Positions 34,322 through 44,365 of a stretch of DNA of 64,000 bases are shown here, piece after piece. The stretch's first letter is position 1. Each line of letters starts with the position of its first letter. The position numbers and the translations under genes were made by a program. This DNA is from Burkholderiales bacterium (lineage in GTDB: Bacteria; Pseudomonadota; Gammaproteobacteria; Burkholderiales; Burkholderiaceae_B), in contig JAJTEM010000014.1 in the NCBI GenBank assembly GCA_021299735.1, positions 186,001 to 250,000 of the forward strand. The letters run 5' to 3'. Below the pieces are notes generated by a model. The model searched no databases. It worked only from the letters and a program-made list of their open reading frames with translations, and was not told the origin of the DNA.

Positions 34322-34489
34322 ATGAACGCACCCGTCGAATTAAACACCCTGAAACCCTCAGCTGGCGAAACCGCGCGCCTGCGGGAAATTCCATACAACT
34401 ACACCTCGTTTTCGGACCGAGAAATCGTCATCCGTTTGCTGGGTGAGTCAGCCTTTTGTTGGATAACCCCAAGCGCCTTACTGCGCTGA
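34322..34489 (+). pseudogene. Detached N-terminus of the FAD/Fe-S oxidase
   Basis: 55 codons starting [13 protein letters not shown] and running through [23 protein letters not shown], which is the conserved beginning of the roughly 1,300-aa DUF3683-type FAD/Fe-S oxidases. It then changes to an unrelated SAFCW… and stops at 34489. The continuation of the family ([14 protein letters not shown]) is in another frame from about 34459, and the usual stretch of about 40 residues between these two blocks is absent. I therefore read this as a deletion plus frameshift, not a separate gene. Confidence 0.7.
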
Positions 34490-37400
34490 TTGATGCCTTG
34501 TTCCACCGCCTAAGCGAAATTGACGCTCGCCGTGCCGAGATCAAAGAAGGCGTGGAAGAAACGGATTCAGACCACCGCAGTGCCAAGGTGCGTGAATTGC
34601 TGGCTTTGGCTGACAAAGCCGTGCGCGATTTTCAGCGTGAACTGGAAGCCATGGCCATTTTGCGTGGCCATGCCCGCAAGGCGCTGGGCGAGCACACTGC
34701 GAAAGACAACATCAAATACGACGGTTTATCCCGTGTTTCCCATGTAACCGATGCAACCGACTGGCGCGTGGAGTACCCCTTTGTGGTGCTAACGCCCGAT
34801 CGGGAATCTGAAATTCCTGGCCTGGTGAAAGCCTGTATCGATTTGGGCCTCACTATTATTCCACGCGGAGGCGGCACGGGTTACACCGGTGGTGCGGTGC
34901 CACTCACGGCCATGTCAGCCATCATCAACACAGAAAAGCTGGAAGAACTCGGCCAGGTCAAAATGGAAGTGCTGCCGGGCCTTACCGAGGAATACGCCAC
35001 GGTGTTTTCTGGCGCGGGTGTTGTAACCAAGCGTGTTTCTGAAGCAGCTGAGCACGCGGGCCGTGTGTTTGCCGTAGACCCAACCTCGGCTGAAGCCAGC
35101 TGTATTGGCGGCAACATCGCCATGAATGCAGGCGGCAAGAAAGCCGTGTTGTGGGGCACCGCGCTAGACAACCTGGCTTGGTGGAGAATGGTCGACCCGC
35201 AGGGCGACTGGCTTGAAGTCACCCGCGTGAACCACAACCTGGGCAAAATTCACGACGCACCGTATGCCGAGTTCGACTTGGTGTGGTCTGACGGTCGCCT
35301 TGCGCCCAACGCCAAAATTCTGAAAACCGAACGCCTGAAAGTGGAAGGCGCGCGTTTCCGCAAAGTGGGCTTGGGCAAAGACGTCACCGACAAATTCCTG
35401 GCTGGCCTGCCCGGTATTCAGAAAGAGGGTTGCGACGGCCTTATTACCTCGGCCAAGTGGATATTGCACCGCATGCCCAAGCACACCCGCACCGTGTGTC
35501 TGGAGTTTTATGGCCAGGCCCGCGACGCTGTGCCGTCCATTGTTGAAATCAAAAATTACCTCGACGGCGAAGGCAAAGCCATGGGCGCCATTCTGGCCGG
35601 CCTTGAGCACCTCGACGAGCGCTATTTGCGCGCGGTGAAGTACAGCCCGAAGTCCAAGCGTGGCGCATTCCCGAAAATGGTCTTGTTCGGCGACATCGTA
35701 GGCGACGATGAAAATGCCGTGGCCCAGGCCGCCTCTGAAGTGGTGCGCCTATCCAATGGCCGAGCCGGTGAAGGTTTTGTGGCTGTTAGCCCCGAAGCCC
35801 GCAAGAAGTTTTGGCTCGACCGTGCCCGCACAGCGGCCATTGCGCGCCACACCAATGCCTTCAAAATCAATGAAGACGTGGTGATTCCCTTGCCACGCAT
35901 GGGCGAGTACACCGATGAAATTGAACGCATCAACATTGAATTGTCGATTCGCAACAAGCTGAAGCTGGTTGCCGAGCTGCGCTCTTTCTTTGAAAAGCCG
36001 CTCACTTTGGGCAAAACCGACGAGGTAGATGCCACCAAGATTTCCGTTGAAGATTTAGTGGGCGACCGCGTGGGCCGTGCTGTTGAATTGCTGGAAACCG
36101 TACACGAGCGCTGGAGCTGGTTGTTGGCCAACATGAACATGCCGTTGGTACAAGCCAACCCCCTAATGAAAACCATTGGCCTGGGGCACCTGGATGCTGC
36201 GCTGGAGAAGCGCCTGGCTGAGCAGCCCGAAGCCACCGTGTTTGATGTGCTGCAAGACCGCACCATTCGCGTTAGCTGGAAAACTGAACTGCGCCACAAC
36301 CTGAACCGTATTTTTGAAGGCGGTGTATTTGTGCCCGTGATGGAAGAGTGCAAAACCATTCACAAGCAAATTTTGCGTGGCCGCCTGTTCGTGGCGCTGC
36401 ACATGCATGCTGGTGACGGCAATGTGCACACCAACATCCCGGTGAATTCTGACGATTACGAAATGCTGCATGAAGCGGAAGCCACCGTGGACCGCATCAT
36501 GCAAATTGCCCGCAATCTGGATGGTGTTATTTCAGGCGAGCACGGCATTGGTATTACCAAATACCAATACCTTACGCAGGAGGAGCTGAAGCCTTTCCAA
36601 GACTACAAGCAGCGCATTGACCCGGAAGGCCGCTTTAACAAGGGCAAGTTGTTGCCCGGCGGCGACCTGACCAACGCTTATACACCCAGCTTTAACCTGA
36701 TGGGCCATGAAAGCCTGATCATGAGCCAAAGCGACATTGGTTCAATTGCCACTTCAGTGAAAGACTGCCTGCGTTGCGGCAAGTGCAAGCCCGTATGTTC
36801 CACCCACGTGCCACGCGCCAACCTGCTGTACAGCCCTCGCAATAAAATTCTGGCCACATCCCTGCTGGTGGAGGCGTTCCTGTACGAAGAACAAACCCGC
36901 CGTGGTGTGTCGATTAAGCATTGGGAAGAATTCGAAGACGTGGCCGACCACTGCACGGTGTGTCACAAGTGTTTAACCCCGTGCCCGGTCGATATCGACT
37001 TTGGCGATGTGTCCATGAATATGCGTGCTTTGCTGCGCAAGATGGACAAGAAAAGCTTCAACCCCGGCACCGCCTTGGCCATGACTTTCCTGAATGCGAA
37101 AGACCCGGCCACCATCAAGGCCATGCGCGCTGGCATGACCGGTGTGGGTTACAAGTTGCAGCGTGGTGCCTATAAAGTGGCGAAATCGCTGGGCATGCTG
37201 AACAAGCAAACGGCCAAGCCGCCAGCCACAGTGGGCAAGGCACCCATTCGTGAGCAGGTGATTCACTTCATCAACAAGCCCATGCCCGGTGGTTTGCCCA
37301 AGAAAACCGCGCGTGCGTTGCTGGATATTGAAAACAGCGATTACGTGCCAGTGATTCGCAACCCGAAAACCACGCAGGCCGACACCGAGGCTGTGTTTTA

Positions 37401-38187
37401 TTTCCCCGGTTGCGGTTCTGAACGCCTGTACAGCCAAGTGGGCTTGGCCACGCAGGCCATGTTGTGGAATGTGGGCGTACAAACCGTGTTGCCACCGGGT
37501 TACCTGTGTTGCGGTTACCCGCAGCGTGGTTCAGGCCAGTACGACAAAGCCGAGAAAATGATCACCGACAACCGCGTGCTGTTCCACCGCGTGGCCAATA
37601 CGCTGAACTACCTCGACATTAAAACCGTGGTGGTCAGCTGTGGTACGTGTTACGACCAGTTGCAGGGTTATGAGTTCGAGAAAATTTTCCCGGGCTGCCG
37701 CATTATCGACATTCACGAATTCCTGATGGAAAAGGGCGTGAAGCTGGACAATGTGACCGGTACGCAGTACATGTACCACGACCCTTGCCACACACCCATG
37801 AAAACTTACGACCCGTTGAAGGTGGTGAACACCTTGATCAACAGCGAGTTGCAGGGCCAGAACATCACGAAGAACGACCGTTGCTGTGGCGAATCAGGCA
37901 CTTTTGGCGTGTCTCGCCCAGATGTGGCCACGCAGGTTCGATTCCGCAAGGAAGAGGAAATGCGGAAAGGTGCTGACAAGTTGCGCGAAAAAGCGCCGCA
38001 GGCCGATGTGAAAATTCTCACCAGCTGCCCGTCTTGCTTGCAAGGTTTGAGCCGCTACAGTGACGATGCCAATGTAGATGCCGATTACATTGTGGTTGAA
38101 ATTGCCAAGAATGTACTGGGCAAAGACTGGCTGCAGAACTATGTGAGAGAGGCCAACGATGGCGGTATCGAACGTATTTTGGTGTGA
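34456..38187 (+). CDS. FAD/Fe-S oxidase (DUF3683 type), 5'-disrupted
   Basis: 1,243 codons open from a TTG. FAD-linked oxidase domain with [20 protein letters not shown] (about 135) and FAD-oxidase C-terminal region to about 740; two 4Fe-4S motifs [11 protein letters not shown] (about 769) and [11 protein letters not shown] (about 833); two CCG domains with [10 protein letters not shown] (about 1016) and [10 protein letters not shown] (about 1141). This is the layout of D-lactate/glycolate-type dehydrogenases fused to a heterodisulfide-reductase-like half. Everything after the junction is intact, but the normal N-terminus is out of frame at 34322. Product could still be made from an internal start; no good ribosome site is visible. 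Confidence 0.8.
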
Positions 38188-38651
38188 TCAGTTCCGTGTC
38201 CACGATTGAACCGCAACCCAATTGCCCCCTGTGTGCTACACCGGGCGGCGATTGGGTTTTCAATTGCAGCAAGTTTCGGGTGATTGAGGCAGTGGATGCC
38301 GACTACCCCGGCTTCCTGCGCTTGGTATGGAACGACCATGTAAGGGAGTTCTCTGACTTAAGCCGCGAAGACCGAATACTGTGCATGGATGCTGTGGTGT
38401 TACTCGAGCAGTTCGTGCTTCGCGTGTTCAAGGCAGACAAAGCCAATATTGCAACCCTGGGTAATGTGGTGCCGCATTTGCACTGGCACGTCATTCCCCG
38501 TTTTTCTGACGACAAACACTTTCCAGCACCGGTTTGGGCCGCAGCCAAGCAAGGCGTCTCCTTGTCGCCAAGGCAGCAGCTTCTTCTGGATACCAAACCG
38601 CAGTGGATGCTAGCCTTACGGGCCGAATTGCACGCTGCCTTCGCGAGCTAA
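38184..38651 (+). CDS. HIT-family hydrolase
   Basis: 155 aa. The histidine triad H98-L-H100-W-H102 ([11 protein letters not shown]) and the N-terminal CPLC zinc-like pair are typical of HIT nucleotide hydrolases/transferases, which cleave nucleoside-phosphoramidates and dinucleoside polyphosphates. The GTG start overlaps the TGA of the oxidase (GTGA), so it is translationally coupled to it. An in-frame GTG four codons later is an alternative. Confidence 0.85.
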   Translation: MISSVSTIEPQPNCPLCATPGGDWVFNCSKFRVIEAVDADYPGFLRLVWNDHVREFSDLSREDRILCMDAVVLLEQFVLRVFKADKANIATLGNVVPHLHWHVIPRFSDDKHFPAPVWAAAKQGVSLSPRQQLLLDTKPQWMLALRAELHAAFAS

Positions 38652-38719
38652 CACAGCTTGCCTTGAACCCATAGCACTTTGGTTGTTACTCAAGTGTTTG
38701 TGAGCATCACGGGGCTGCT

Positions 38720-39730
38720 ATGGTTTCACCAGTTCAACGAAATGAGTCGCTTCAAGCTTCTCCAAATAATCAACCCGCGCGCCATAACCCTCAGGGAACT
38801 GTGGCGGCTGCACAGCAAGTTGCGAGTCAATTGGCTGCCCAGCTTCCAAGCGCAGTGGGAAACTTAACAGCAAGAGTCAGACCAGCCCAATCCCAAGAAA
38901 CTCAAGATTGCGCTCAAGCTTCCAAAAGGCAAAGACTTGACCATTCAGCCAATCAACCTAATCAAGTCGAGGAAATCAAAGGTTTATTGCAACTACCGAA
39001 AGAAGTTATTCAAAGGTTAATAACTTTCCTTGATTCGAATTCAAGAAATCATTCGCTTGTATTGGTCAATAAGGAGCTAAAAAACCTGGTTCGCGAGCAA
39101 CAGCGCGTAGTAACAGCGCCTTGCAATGAAGTGAATCAGGCTCTCACTCCTTTTCGAAAGGTTGAGCAGATCAAGATTACATCGGTACCCCGCATAGAAG
39201 ATATTGAAGGTATTCTCGACTCGCCAGGTACCAGGCAAATTCAGCATCTTGAATTCAGTGTTCAAAATTCCGTCACCGATGCGTCGCTGATAGCATTGGT
39301 TGCCAGGTTTCCGAACTGCACGTCGCTGAACTTACATGCTCAAAGACAATTGACCAATGACGGCATTATTGCTCTGGCAGAAGCATGCCCGAACCTGACC
39401 TCATTGAGCCTGGAGTTTTGTGAGCGAATAACCGATGTGGCCATTCTTGCTTTGGCACAGCGGTGCCCAAATTTGGTTAGCCTCAGGTTGACCGATTGTT
39501 CAATAACGGATTCAGCGGTGTTGGCATTGGCGGCCGGTTGTCCTGGTTTATCTGACTTGTACCTTGCCGGGTGTGAACAAATCACTGATGCAGCGGTTGT
39601 GGCCCTTTCAGAGAGGTACACAAATTTCAAAACGCTGGCACTTGGCGGCGATGATCAATATGTGAGTAATGAGGCCATTGAACAAATGGAACAAAGAAAC
39701 CCTAATCTTTATTTGATTATGGAGTTTTAA
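38720..39730 (+). CDS. F-box/leucine-rich-repeat protein, eukaryotic-like
   Basis: 336 aa. A Gln/Ala-rich, probably disordered N-terminus (1-85, with a basic SKRQRLD at 68-74) is followed by an F-box-like segment (about 89-130: LLQLPKEVIQRLITFLDSNS then LVLVNKELKNLV, with the L-P-x-E and V-x-K/R-x-x-x-x-L positions). About five 26-residue cysteine-type LRRs follow (about 185-330; unit ITDxAxxALAxxCPNLxxLxL). F-box plus LRR is the plan of SCF ubiquitin-ligase adaptors and of Ralstonia GALA effectors. No signal peptide. Stand-alone, between a HIT gene and convergent phoR. An intracellular LRR protein without SCF role cannot be excluded. Confidence 0.75.
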   Translation: MVSPVQRNESLQASPNNQPARHNPQGTVAAAQQVASQLAAQLPSAVGNLTARVRPAQSQETQDCAQASKRQRLDHSANQPNQVEEIKGLLQLPKEVIQRLITFLDSNSRNHSLVLVNKELKNLVREQQRVVTAPCNEVNQALTPFRKVEQIKITSVPRIEDIEGILDSPGTRQIQHLEFSVQNSVTDASLIALVARFPNCTSLNLHAQRQLTNDGIIALAEACPNLTSLSLEFCERITDVAILALAQRCPNLVSLRLTDCSITDSAVLALAAGCPGLSDLYLAGCEQITDAAVVALSERYTNFKTLALGGDDQYVSNEAIEQMEQRNPNLYLIMEF

Positions 39731-39751
39731 AAATAATGTTTTCTCACATTT

Positions 39752-41098
39752 TTAAATAGCCGCTGCTTCAACAACTGCGGGCTTTGAGGCCAAGCCGGCC
39801 TTTGCAAGTGGTATCAAAATGGTGAAGGTGCTGCCCGCATTAGGGCGGCTTTGAATGTCCAGTTCGCCATCATGGCGCTGTACCACATGTTTAACAATTG
39901 CCAAGCCCAAACCCGTGCCGCCACTTTCGCGCGAACGGCTCCGGTCTACGCGGTAAAAGCGCTCGGTTAAGCGTGGAATGTGTTCAGCAGAAATGCCAAT
40001 ACCGGTGTCCTTCACCACAAACGCGGCGCAGGCCTTGCCAATCTCATTTTCCGTCCGCTGCAGGGTAATGCTGATATTTCCCTTTTCCGGTGTGTAGCGC
40101 ACTGCGTTGGTCACAATATTCGAGAATGCACTAAAAATTTCAGCGGAGTTCCCAAAGCCCATAAGGCCTTTTTCCACTGCCACTGAAATATTGTGTTTAC
40201 CTCCCGAAAGCTGTTGTGCTTCATCACCTGTTTTCTGTGCAATGCTGCTCAGGTCAACGGGCTCGCCACCTTCGCCAGCATTGGGGGAGGATTCAAGCGC
40301 TGACAGCGCCAACAGGTCTTCCACAAGGTTCTTCATGCGATCGGCCTGGGTGTGCATCAAATTCAGGTATTCGGTTTGTTGTTCCTTACTCAAAGGCAAG
40401 TCCCGGAAAGTTTCCAGAAAACCGCTGAGCACGGTGAGCGGTGTTTTCAGTTCATGCGACACATTGGCAATAAAATCCCGCCGCATCCGCTCAAGTTTCT
40501 CAACCTGTGTTACGTCGCGAGACAGCACCAGCATTTGTTGGTCGCCGTAACTAACCAACTGCACCGACAACACCTTACTGCGGCTGCGGGGCGCAGTCAT
40601 GATCATGGGCTGTTCCCACGAGCGGCTGCGAATGTACTTGGAGAAGTTCGGATTACGAACCAGGTTGATAAGTGGTTGGCCAATGTCGCTACCCAGTTTC
40701 AAACCCAGGTGGTCTTGCGCCGTGTCGTTGCACCAGGAAATGTGCCCTTCGGAATCAAGCGTAACCACGCCATCGGGAAGGGCTTGTGCCGCCGTGCGAA
40801 ACGATACCAGTGCATTGGTTAGTGCCTGTTGCTGGCGCTGGTGCAAACGCAGGTAGCGAAACAGCTTGGCCGCAAGGTCGTCCCACCAGCCCGAGACATC
40901 AGGCACGTTTTCAACCTTGAATTCGTCAAGCCAGGCGATAATTCGCAGGCCTGAGCGAACATGAAGCGCATAGACCACCAGCGAAGCGAGAATAGACCCC
41001 GCCACTGCGCCTTTGTGGCCAGCAACCATTTGGCCCACGATGGCAGCTGCACCCAGCACCATGGTCAACAGTATCAATCGGAAAAAGATGAACGCCAT
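39752..41098 (-). CDS. phoR: Phosphate-regulon sensor histidine kinase PhoR
   Basis: 448 aa. Two N-terminal membrane helices (about 3-25 and 30-48), PAS-like domain (about 100-195), HisKA with H215 in FIANVSHELKTPLTVL, then N, G1 (DTGIGI) and G2 (GGTGLGLAIVKH) boxes of the ATPase domain. PhoR senses phosphate status through the Pst/PhoU system and phosphorylates PhoB. It starts 40 bp after phoB on the same strand and is convergent with the LRR gene. No pst genes are in the window. Confidence 0.93.
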   Translation of the reverse strand: MAFIFFRLILLTMVLGAAAIVGQMVAGHKGAVAGSILASLVVYALHVRSGLRIIAWLDEFKVENVPDVSGWWDDLAAKLFRYLRLHQRQQQALTNALVSFRTAAQALPDGVVTLDSEGHISWCNDTAQDHLGLKLGSDIGQPLINLVRNPNFSKYIRSRSWEQPMIMTAPRSRSKVLSVQLVSYGDQQMLVLSRDVTQVEKLERMRRDFIANVSHELKTPLTVLSGFLETFRDLPLSKEQQTEYLNLMHTQADRMKNLVEDLLALSALESSPNAGEGGEPVDLSSIAQKTGDEAQQLSGGKHNISVAVEKGLMGFGNSAEIFSAFSNIVTNAVRYTPEKGNISITLQRTENEIGKACAAFVVKDTGIGISAEHIPRLTERFYRVDRSRSRESGGTGLGLAIVKHVVQRHDGELDIQSRPNAGSTFTILIPLAKAGLASKPAVVEAAAI

Positions 41099-41138
41099 AG
41101 ATGCGTATTCTAGGGGAATATCTGGCCTGGGGGAGGTC

Positions 41139-41846
41139 TTAGTTTAGTGCCCCTTCATTTTGCGTTGCGGTAAAACGGTAACCTGCTCCCCGAACTGTTT
41201 CAATCAGACGATCATGCCCTGAAATGGTCAAGGCTTGGCGCAGGCGTCGAATGTGAACGTCCACGGTGCGTTCTTCAACGAATACATGGTCGCCCCACAC
41301 TTGGTCCAGCAGTTGGGTTCTGCTGTGCACGCGTTCTGGGTGAGTCATGAAAAAGTGCAGTAATCGAAATTCTGTGGGGCCCATGTCAATAATCTTGTCA
41401 TGGCCCATGATGCGGTGCGTGACTGGGTCCAGTTTCAGGCCGTGCACTTCAACAATGTCGTCGGTCAATTGGGGTGCGCGGCGGCGCAATACAGCCTTGA
41501 TCCGAGCCAGCAGTTCTTTTGGCGAGAACGGCTTGGTGATGTAATCGTCAGCACCCGCTTCAAGGCCGTCCACTTTATCTTGTTCTTCGGTGCGGGCGGT
41601 CAGCATGATCACCGGCACATGGCGTGTGCGCTCATGGCCACGCATCTCATGCGCAAACTGAATGCCGGTTTTGCCAGGCAGCATCCAGTCCAGCAGCACC
41701 AAGTCGGGTAATTCAGCAGTGATCAGGGTTTTTGCCTGGTCTGCGTCGGTGGCTCGAAGTACTTTGTGCCCAGCAAAGCTCAGGTTGACTGCAATCAACT
41801 CTGCAATCGCGGGCTCATCTTCAACAACTAAAATGGTGCTGGACAT
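41139..41846 (-). CDS. phoB: Phosphate response regulator PhoB
   Basis: 235 aa. Receiver domain with phospho-acceptor D53 (LVLLDWMLPG) and conserved K (TKPFSPKELLARI), then a winged-helix OmpR/PhoB DNA-binding domain ending HIRRLRQAL…VRGAGYRF. Activates phosphate-starvation genes. A close match to the Pho box lies 62 bp upstream of the ATG, so it probably autoregulates. First gene of phoBR. Confidence 0.95.
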   Translation of the reverse strand: MSSTILVVEDEPAIAELIAVNLSFAGHKVLRATDADQAKTLITAELPDLVLLDWMLPGKTGIQFAHEMRGHERTRHVPVIMLTARTEEQDKVDGLEAGADDYITKPFSPKELLARIKAVLRRRAPQLTDDIVEVHGLKLDPVTHRIMGHDKIIDMGPTEFRLLHFFMTHPERVHSRTQLLDQVWGDHVFVEERTVDVHIRRLRQALTISGHDRLIETVRGAGYRFTATQNEGALN

Positions 41847-41907
41847 CTGTTTTCCTCTTCTCTGTCATATTTGTTTTGTGCAATGCCACCTAAAGTAGTG
41901 GATTTCC

Positions 41908-41925
41908 ATGACAGAAATATGACAC
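41908..41925 (-). promoter_or_regulatory. Pho box upstream of phoB
   Basis: On the minus strand GTGTCATATTTCTGTCAT agrees with the consensus CTGTCATAWAWCTGTCAY at 16 of 18 positions, with both 7-bp half-sites complete or nearly so. It lies 62 bp upstream of the phoB ATG; PhoB dimers bind such direct repeats. Confidence 0.85.
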
Positions 41926-42028
41926 TTGAATGAATAGTCATCATATTGATCCCGTGTCGAGGTGTAAACCGCTGCAGGCCTCGATGGGATACACTTGAGG
42001 ATTACGCATTCCAAAGACCCCAAGCAGC

Positions 42029-42454
42029 ATGGAAACGACCAATATTCCCACCCCAACACGCATCGTGGTACACCAGAAGTCCAAGGTGCTAGAAATTGAA
42101 TTCGACACTGGCGCCTGTTTTAACCTGCCTTTTGAGCTGTTGCGGGTGTATTCGCCCTCTGCCGAGGTACGTGGCCACGGTCCTGGTCAGGAAACTCTTC
42201 AAGTGGGTAAGAAAGAGGTGACCATCAACAATCTGGAACCTGTGGGCATGTATGCCATCAAGCCGTTTTTCTCGGATGGCCATGATTCAGGCCTGTTCAG
42301 CTGGCAATACCTGTTGTGGATGGGCGAAAACCAGGAAGGTTTGTGGGAAGACTATCTGGAGCGTTTGAAAGCTGCGGGGGCCAGCCGCGAACCCAATGCT
42401 CCAGAGAACATTCCGTTTGAGCAAAAGAAGGGCGGCGCCTGCGCAAGCCACTAA
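42029..42454 (+). CDS. DUF971 protein
   Basis: 141 aa. DUF971 (gamma-butyrobetaine-hydroxylase-like N-terminal fold) pattern: IVVHQKSKVLEIEFDTGACF, LPFELLRVYSPSAEVRGHG, YAIKPFFSDGHDSGLFSWQYL. In proteobacteria this small protein commonly precedes ubiE, as here; its function is unclear, with suggestions of a role in Fe-S or metal handling. The C-terminus CASH is not conserved. Divergent from phoB, 18 bp before ubiE. Confidence 0.88.
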   Translation: METTNIPTPTRIVVHQKSKVLEIEFDTGACFNLPFELLRVYSPSAEVRGHGPGQETLQVGKKEVTINNLEPVGMYAIKPFFSDGHDSGLFSWQYLLWMGENQEGLWEDYLERLKAAGASREPNAPENIPFEQKKGGACASH

Positions 42455-42472
42455 ATAAAGCAACACATCAAC

Positions 42473-43213
42473 ATGAACGACAAAATTACCGATTTCGGCT
42501 TCGAGAAGGTTCCTGAAGACCAGAAAGCCAAAAAAGTAGCCGAGGTTTTCGATTCGGTGGCAGCCAAATACGACATCATGAACGACCTGATGTCGGGTGG
42601 CATGCACCGCCTTTGGAAAGCCAGCACGGTGCGTGCAGCGGGTGTACGCCCGGGCATGAAAGTGCTTGATATTGCGGGGGGTACAGGCGATCTCAGCAAG
42701 GCCTTTCTGGACAAAGTGGGCCCAAGCGGTGAAGTTTGGCTGACCGACATCAATGAAAGCATGCTGCGTGTGGGTCGTAACCGCATGATTGATCATGGGT
42801 ATTTGCCAAAAATGGCCCTGTGTGATGCTGAAAAGCTGCCCTTTGCCGACAATTACTTCGATGTAGTGACAGTGGCCTTTGGTTTGCGCAACATGACCCA
42901 CAAAGATGTAGCCCTGAGCGAGATGCGTCGGGTCATTAAGCCGGGTGGCAAGGTGCTGGTGCTTGAGTTTTCGAAGGTAAACCCTTTGTTGGCACCGGCT
43001 TACGATTTGTATTCATTTCAGGTGTTGCCAAAAATTGGTCAAATCGTGGCGCAAGACAGCGCCAGCTACCAGTATTTGGCCGAAAGCATTCGCATGCACC
43101 CCGATCAGGAAACCTTGAAAAGCATCATGCTTGACAGTGGGTTTGACCAGGTGAAATACACCAATTTCACTGCGGGTGTGGTCGCGTTGCACCAAGGAAC
43201 CAAATTCGCTTGA
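42473..43213 (+). CDS. ubiE: Ubiquinone/menaquinone C-methyltransferase UbiE
   Basis: 246 aa SAM-dependent methyltransferase of ubiquinone and menaquinone biosynthesis. Signature segments: [31 protein letters not shown] motif [20 protein letters not shown]-like [24 protein letters not shown], and C-terminal [12 protein letters not shown]. Intact, canonical length. Heads a cluster with ubiJ and ubiB for quinone synthesis. Confidence 0.95.
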   Translation: MNDKITDFGFEKVPEDQKAKKVAEVFDSVAAKYDIMNDLMSGGMHRLWKASTVRAAGVRPGMKVLDIAGGTGDLSKAFLDKVGPSGEVWLTDINESMLRVGRNRMIDHGYLPKMALCDAEKLPFADNYFDVVTVAFGLRNMTHKDVALSEMRRVIKPGGKVLVLEFSKVNPLLAPAYDLYSFQVLPKIGQIVAQDSASYQYLAESIRMHPDQETLKSIMLDSGFDQVKYTNFTAGVVALHQGTKFA

Positions 43214-43264
43214 GTTTGTCTATTGGCTGTTCGCGAAAAAATTAATAATCAGGAGGTTGTTGCT

Positions 43265-44287
43265 GTGAAAGCCCGAGTTTGGTCTGTTCGGTTGTCAGTA
43301 TTTGCTGTAGTTGCAGCTTTTTTAAGTTTGGGCGCCTTGCCCACCGATGCCGAGGCCAAGCGCCTGGGCGGTGGTGGCAGTTTCGGCCGCTCGGCACCAT
43401 CCCAGTTCCAGAAAACGCCATCTACTGCGCCATCCGGAACCACTTCCACAGCGCCTGCCAAGCAACAGGCCACTAGCCCGGCTGGCACGGCCGCAGGTAC
43501 AGCGGCTGCGCCTCGTAACCGTTTCCTGGGCCCTCTGGCTGGTTTGGCGGCAGGTTTGGGTTTGGCCGCTTTGTTTAGTCACTTGGGCTTTGGCGCAGGC
43601 ATGGCCGAGTTCCTGGGCACCATGCTGATGATTGGTTTGGCTATTTTCGCCGTTATATTTCTGGTGCGCATGTTGCGTGGCCAGCAGGGTGCAAACCAAC
43701 GGCCAGCCTATGGTACAGCAGGTGCGGGTAATGCAGGCACAACAAGCAACAACAGCTATCGCGAAGCACCACAAATGCCCAGCTACAACGCACCATCAAA
43801 CCCCATCAACGACCCGGTTCCCGGAATGGGCGCACCGCGCAATGATCAAGGTTTCGGTCAGTTTGGCCATGCATCTGCATTTGATGCCCCAATGCCAGCA
43901 GCAACCCCTGTGAAAGACCTGCCCGCAGGCTTTGATGAAGCAAATTTTGTGAATAGCGCCAAGAAGTTTTTTGTAACCATGCAAGGCGTTTACGACAAGG
44001 GCGATATTGCTGGCCTGCGCGAATATTGCAGCGACGAGGTGGTCGACCACCTGCGGTCTGAAATCGAGGCGCGCGGCAATGTTGTGAACCGCACGGATGT
44101 GGTTACGCTTGATGCCCAGTTGATCGGTTTCGAGACCGATGTAGACGAGCAAATTGCCACAGTGGCCTTTACCGGCATGTTGCGCGAGGAGCAGGACGCC
44201 GCTGCAGCGGAAATTAATGAATTGTGGATCATGAGCCGCCCGCTCTCGGGTGGTGGTTGGGTACTTTCAGGCATTCACAATCTGTAA
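43265..44287 (+). CDS. Tim44-like domain exported protein
   Basis: 340 aa from the GTG at 43265, 8 nt after a strong AGGAGG. Signal peptide (MKARVWSVRLSVFAVVAAFL, cleavage near AEA-KRL), a Gly/Ser/Pro-rich linker, two hydrophobic helices (about 98-150), another Gln/Pro-rich linker and the C-terminal Tim44-like domain (about 210-335: FVNSAKKFFVTMQGVYDKGD, LREYCSDEVVDHLR, WIMSRPLSGGGWVLSGIHNL). Tim44 domains bind membranes or unfolded segments. Bacterial members of this type recur near ubiE–ubiB, but their role is unknown. Confidence 0.85.
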   Translation: MKARVWSVRLSVFAVVAAFLSLGALPTDAEAKRLGGGGSFGRSAPSQFQKTPSTAPSGTTSTAPAKQQATSPAGTAAGTAAAPRNRFLGPLAGLAAGLGLAALFSHLGFGAGMAEFLGTMLMIGLAIFAVIFLVRMLRGQQGANQRPAYGTAGAGNAGTTSNNSYREAPQMPSYNAPSNPINDPVPGMGAPRNDQGFGQFGHASAFDAPMPAATPVKDLPAGFDEANFVNSAKKFFVTMQGVYDKGDIAGLREYCSDEVVDHLRSEIEARGNVVNRTDVVTLDAQLIGFETDVDEQIATVAFTGMLREEQDAAAAEINELWIMSRPLSGGGWVLSGIHNL

Positions 44288-44302
44288 TTTTTGAACCTAC
44301 CC

Positions 44303-44323
44303 GCCGGGCTTGGCCTGCCCGGC
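44303..44323 (+). terminator. GC-rich hairpin between Tim44-like and ubiJ genes
   Basis: GCCGGGC-TTGGCCT-GCCCGGC, perfect 7-bp stem 15 bp after the Tim44-like stop. A run of six T occurs only 18 bp later, so it may be an attenuator or partial terminator. If the ubiJ start were the TTG at 44291, the hairpin would lie inside that gene, which argues for a later start. Confidence 0.4.
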
Positions 44324-44365
44324 TGGGTTACACTCAAACAAGTTTTTTCTGTTTGGAAGTGTGCC

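Noticed and set aside
34255-34446. Small plus-strand frame before the broken oxidase
   Set aside because: It overlaps the true N-terminal fragment at 34322 in another frame and has no ribosome site or family pattern.
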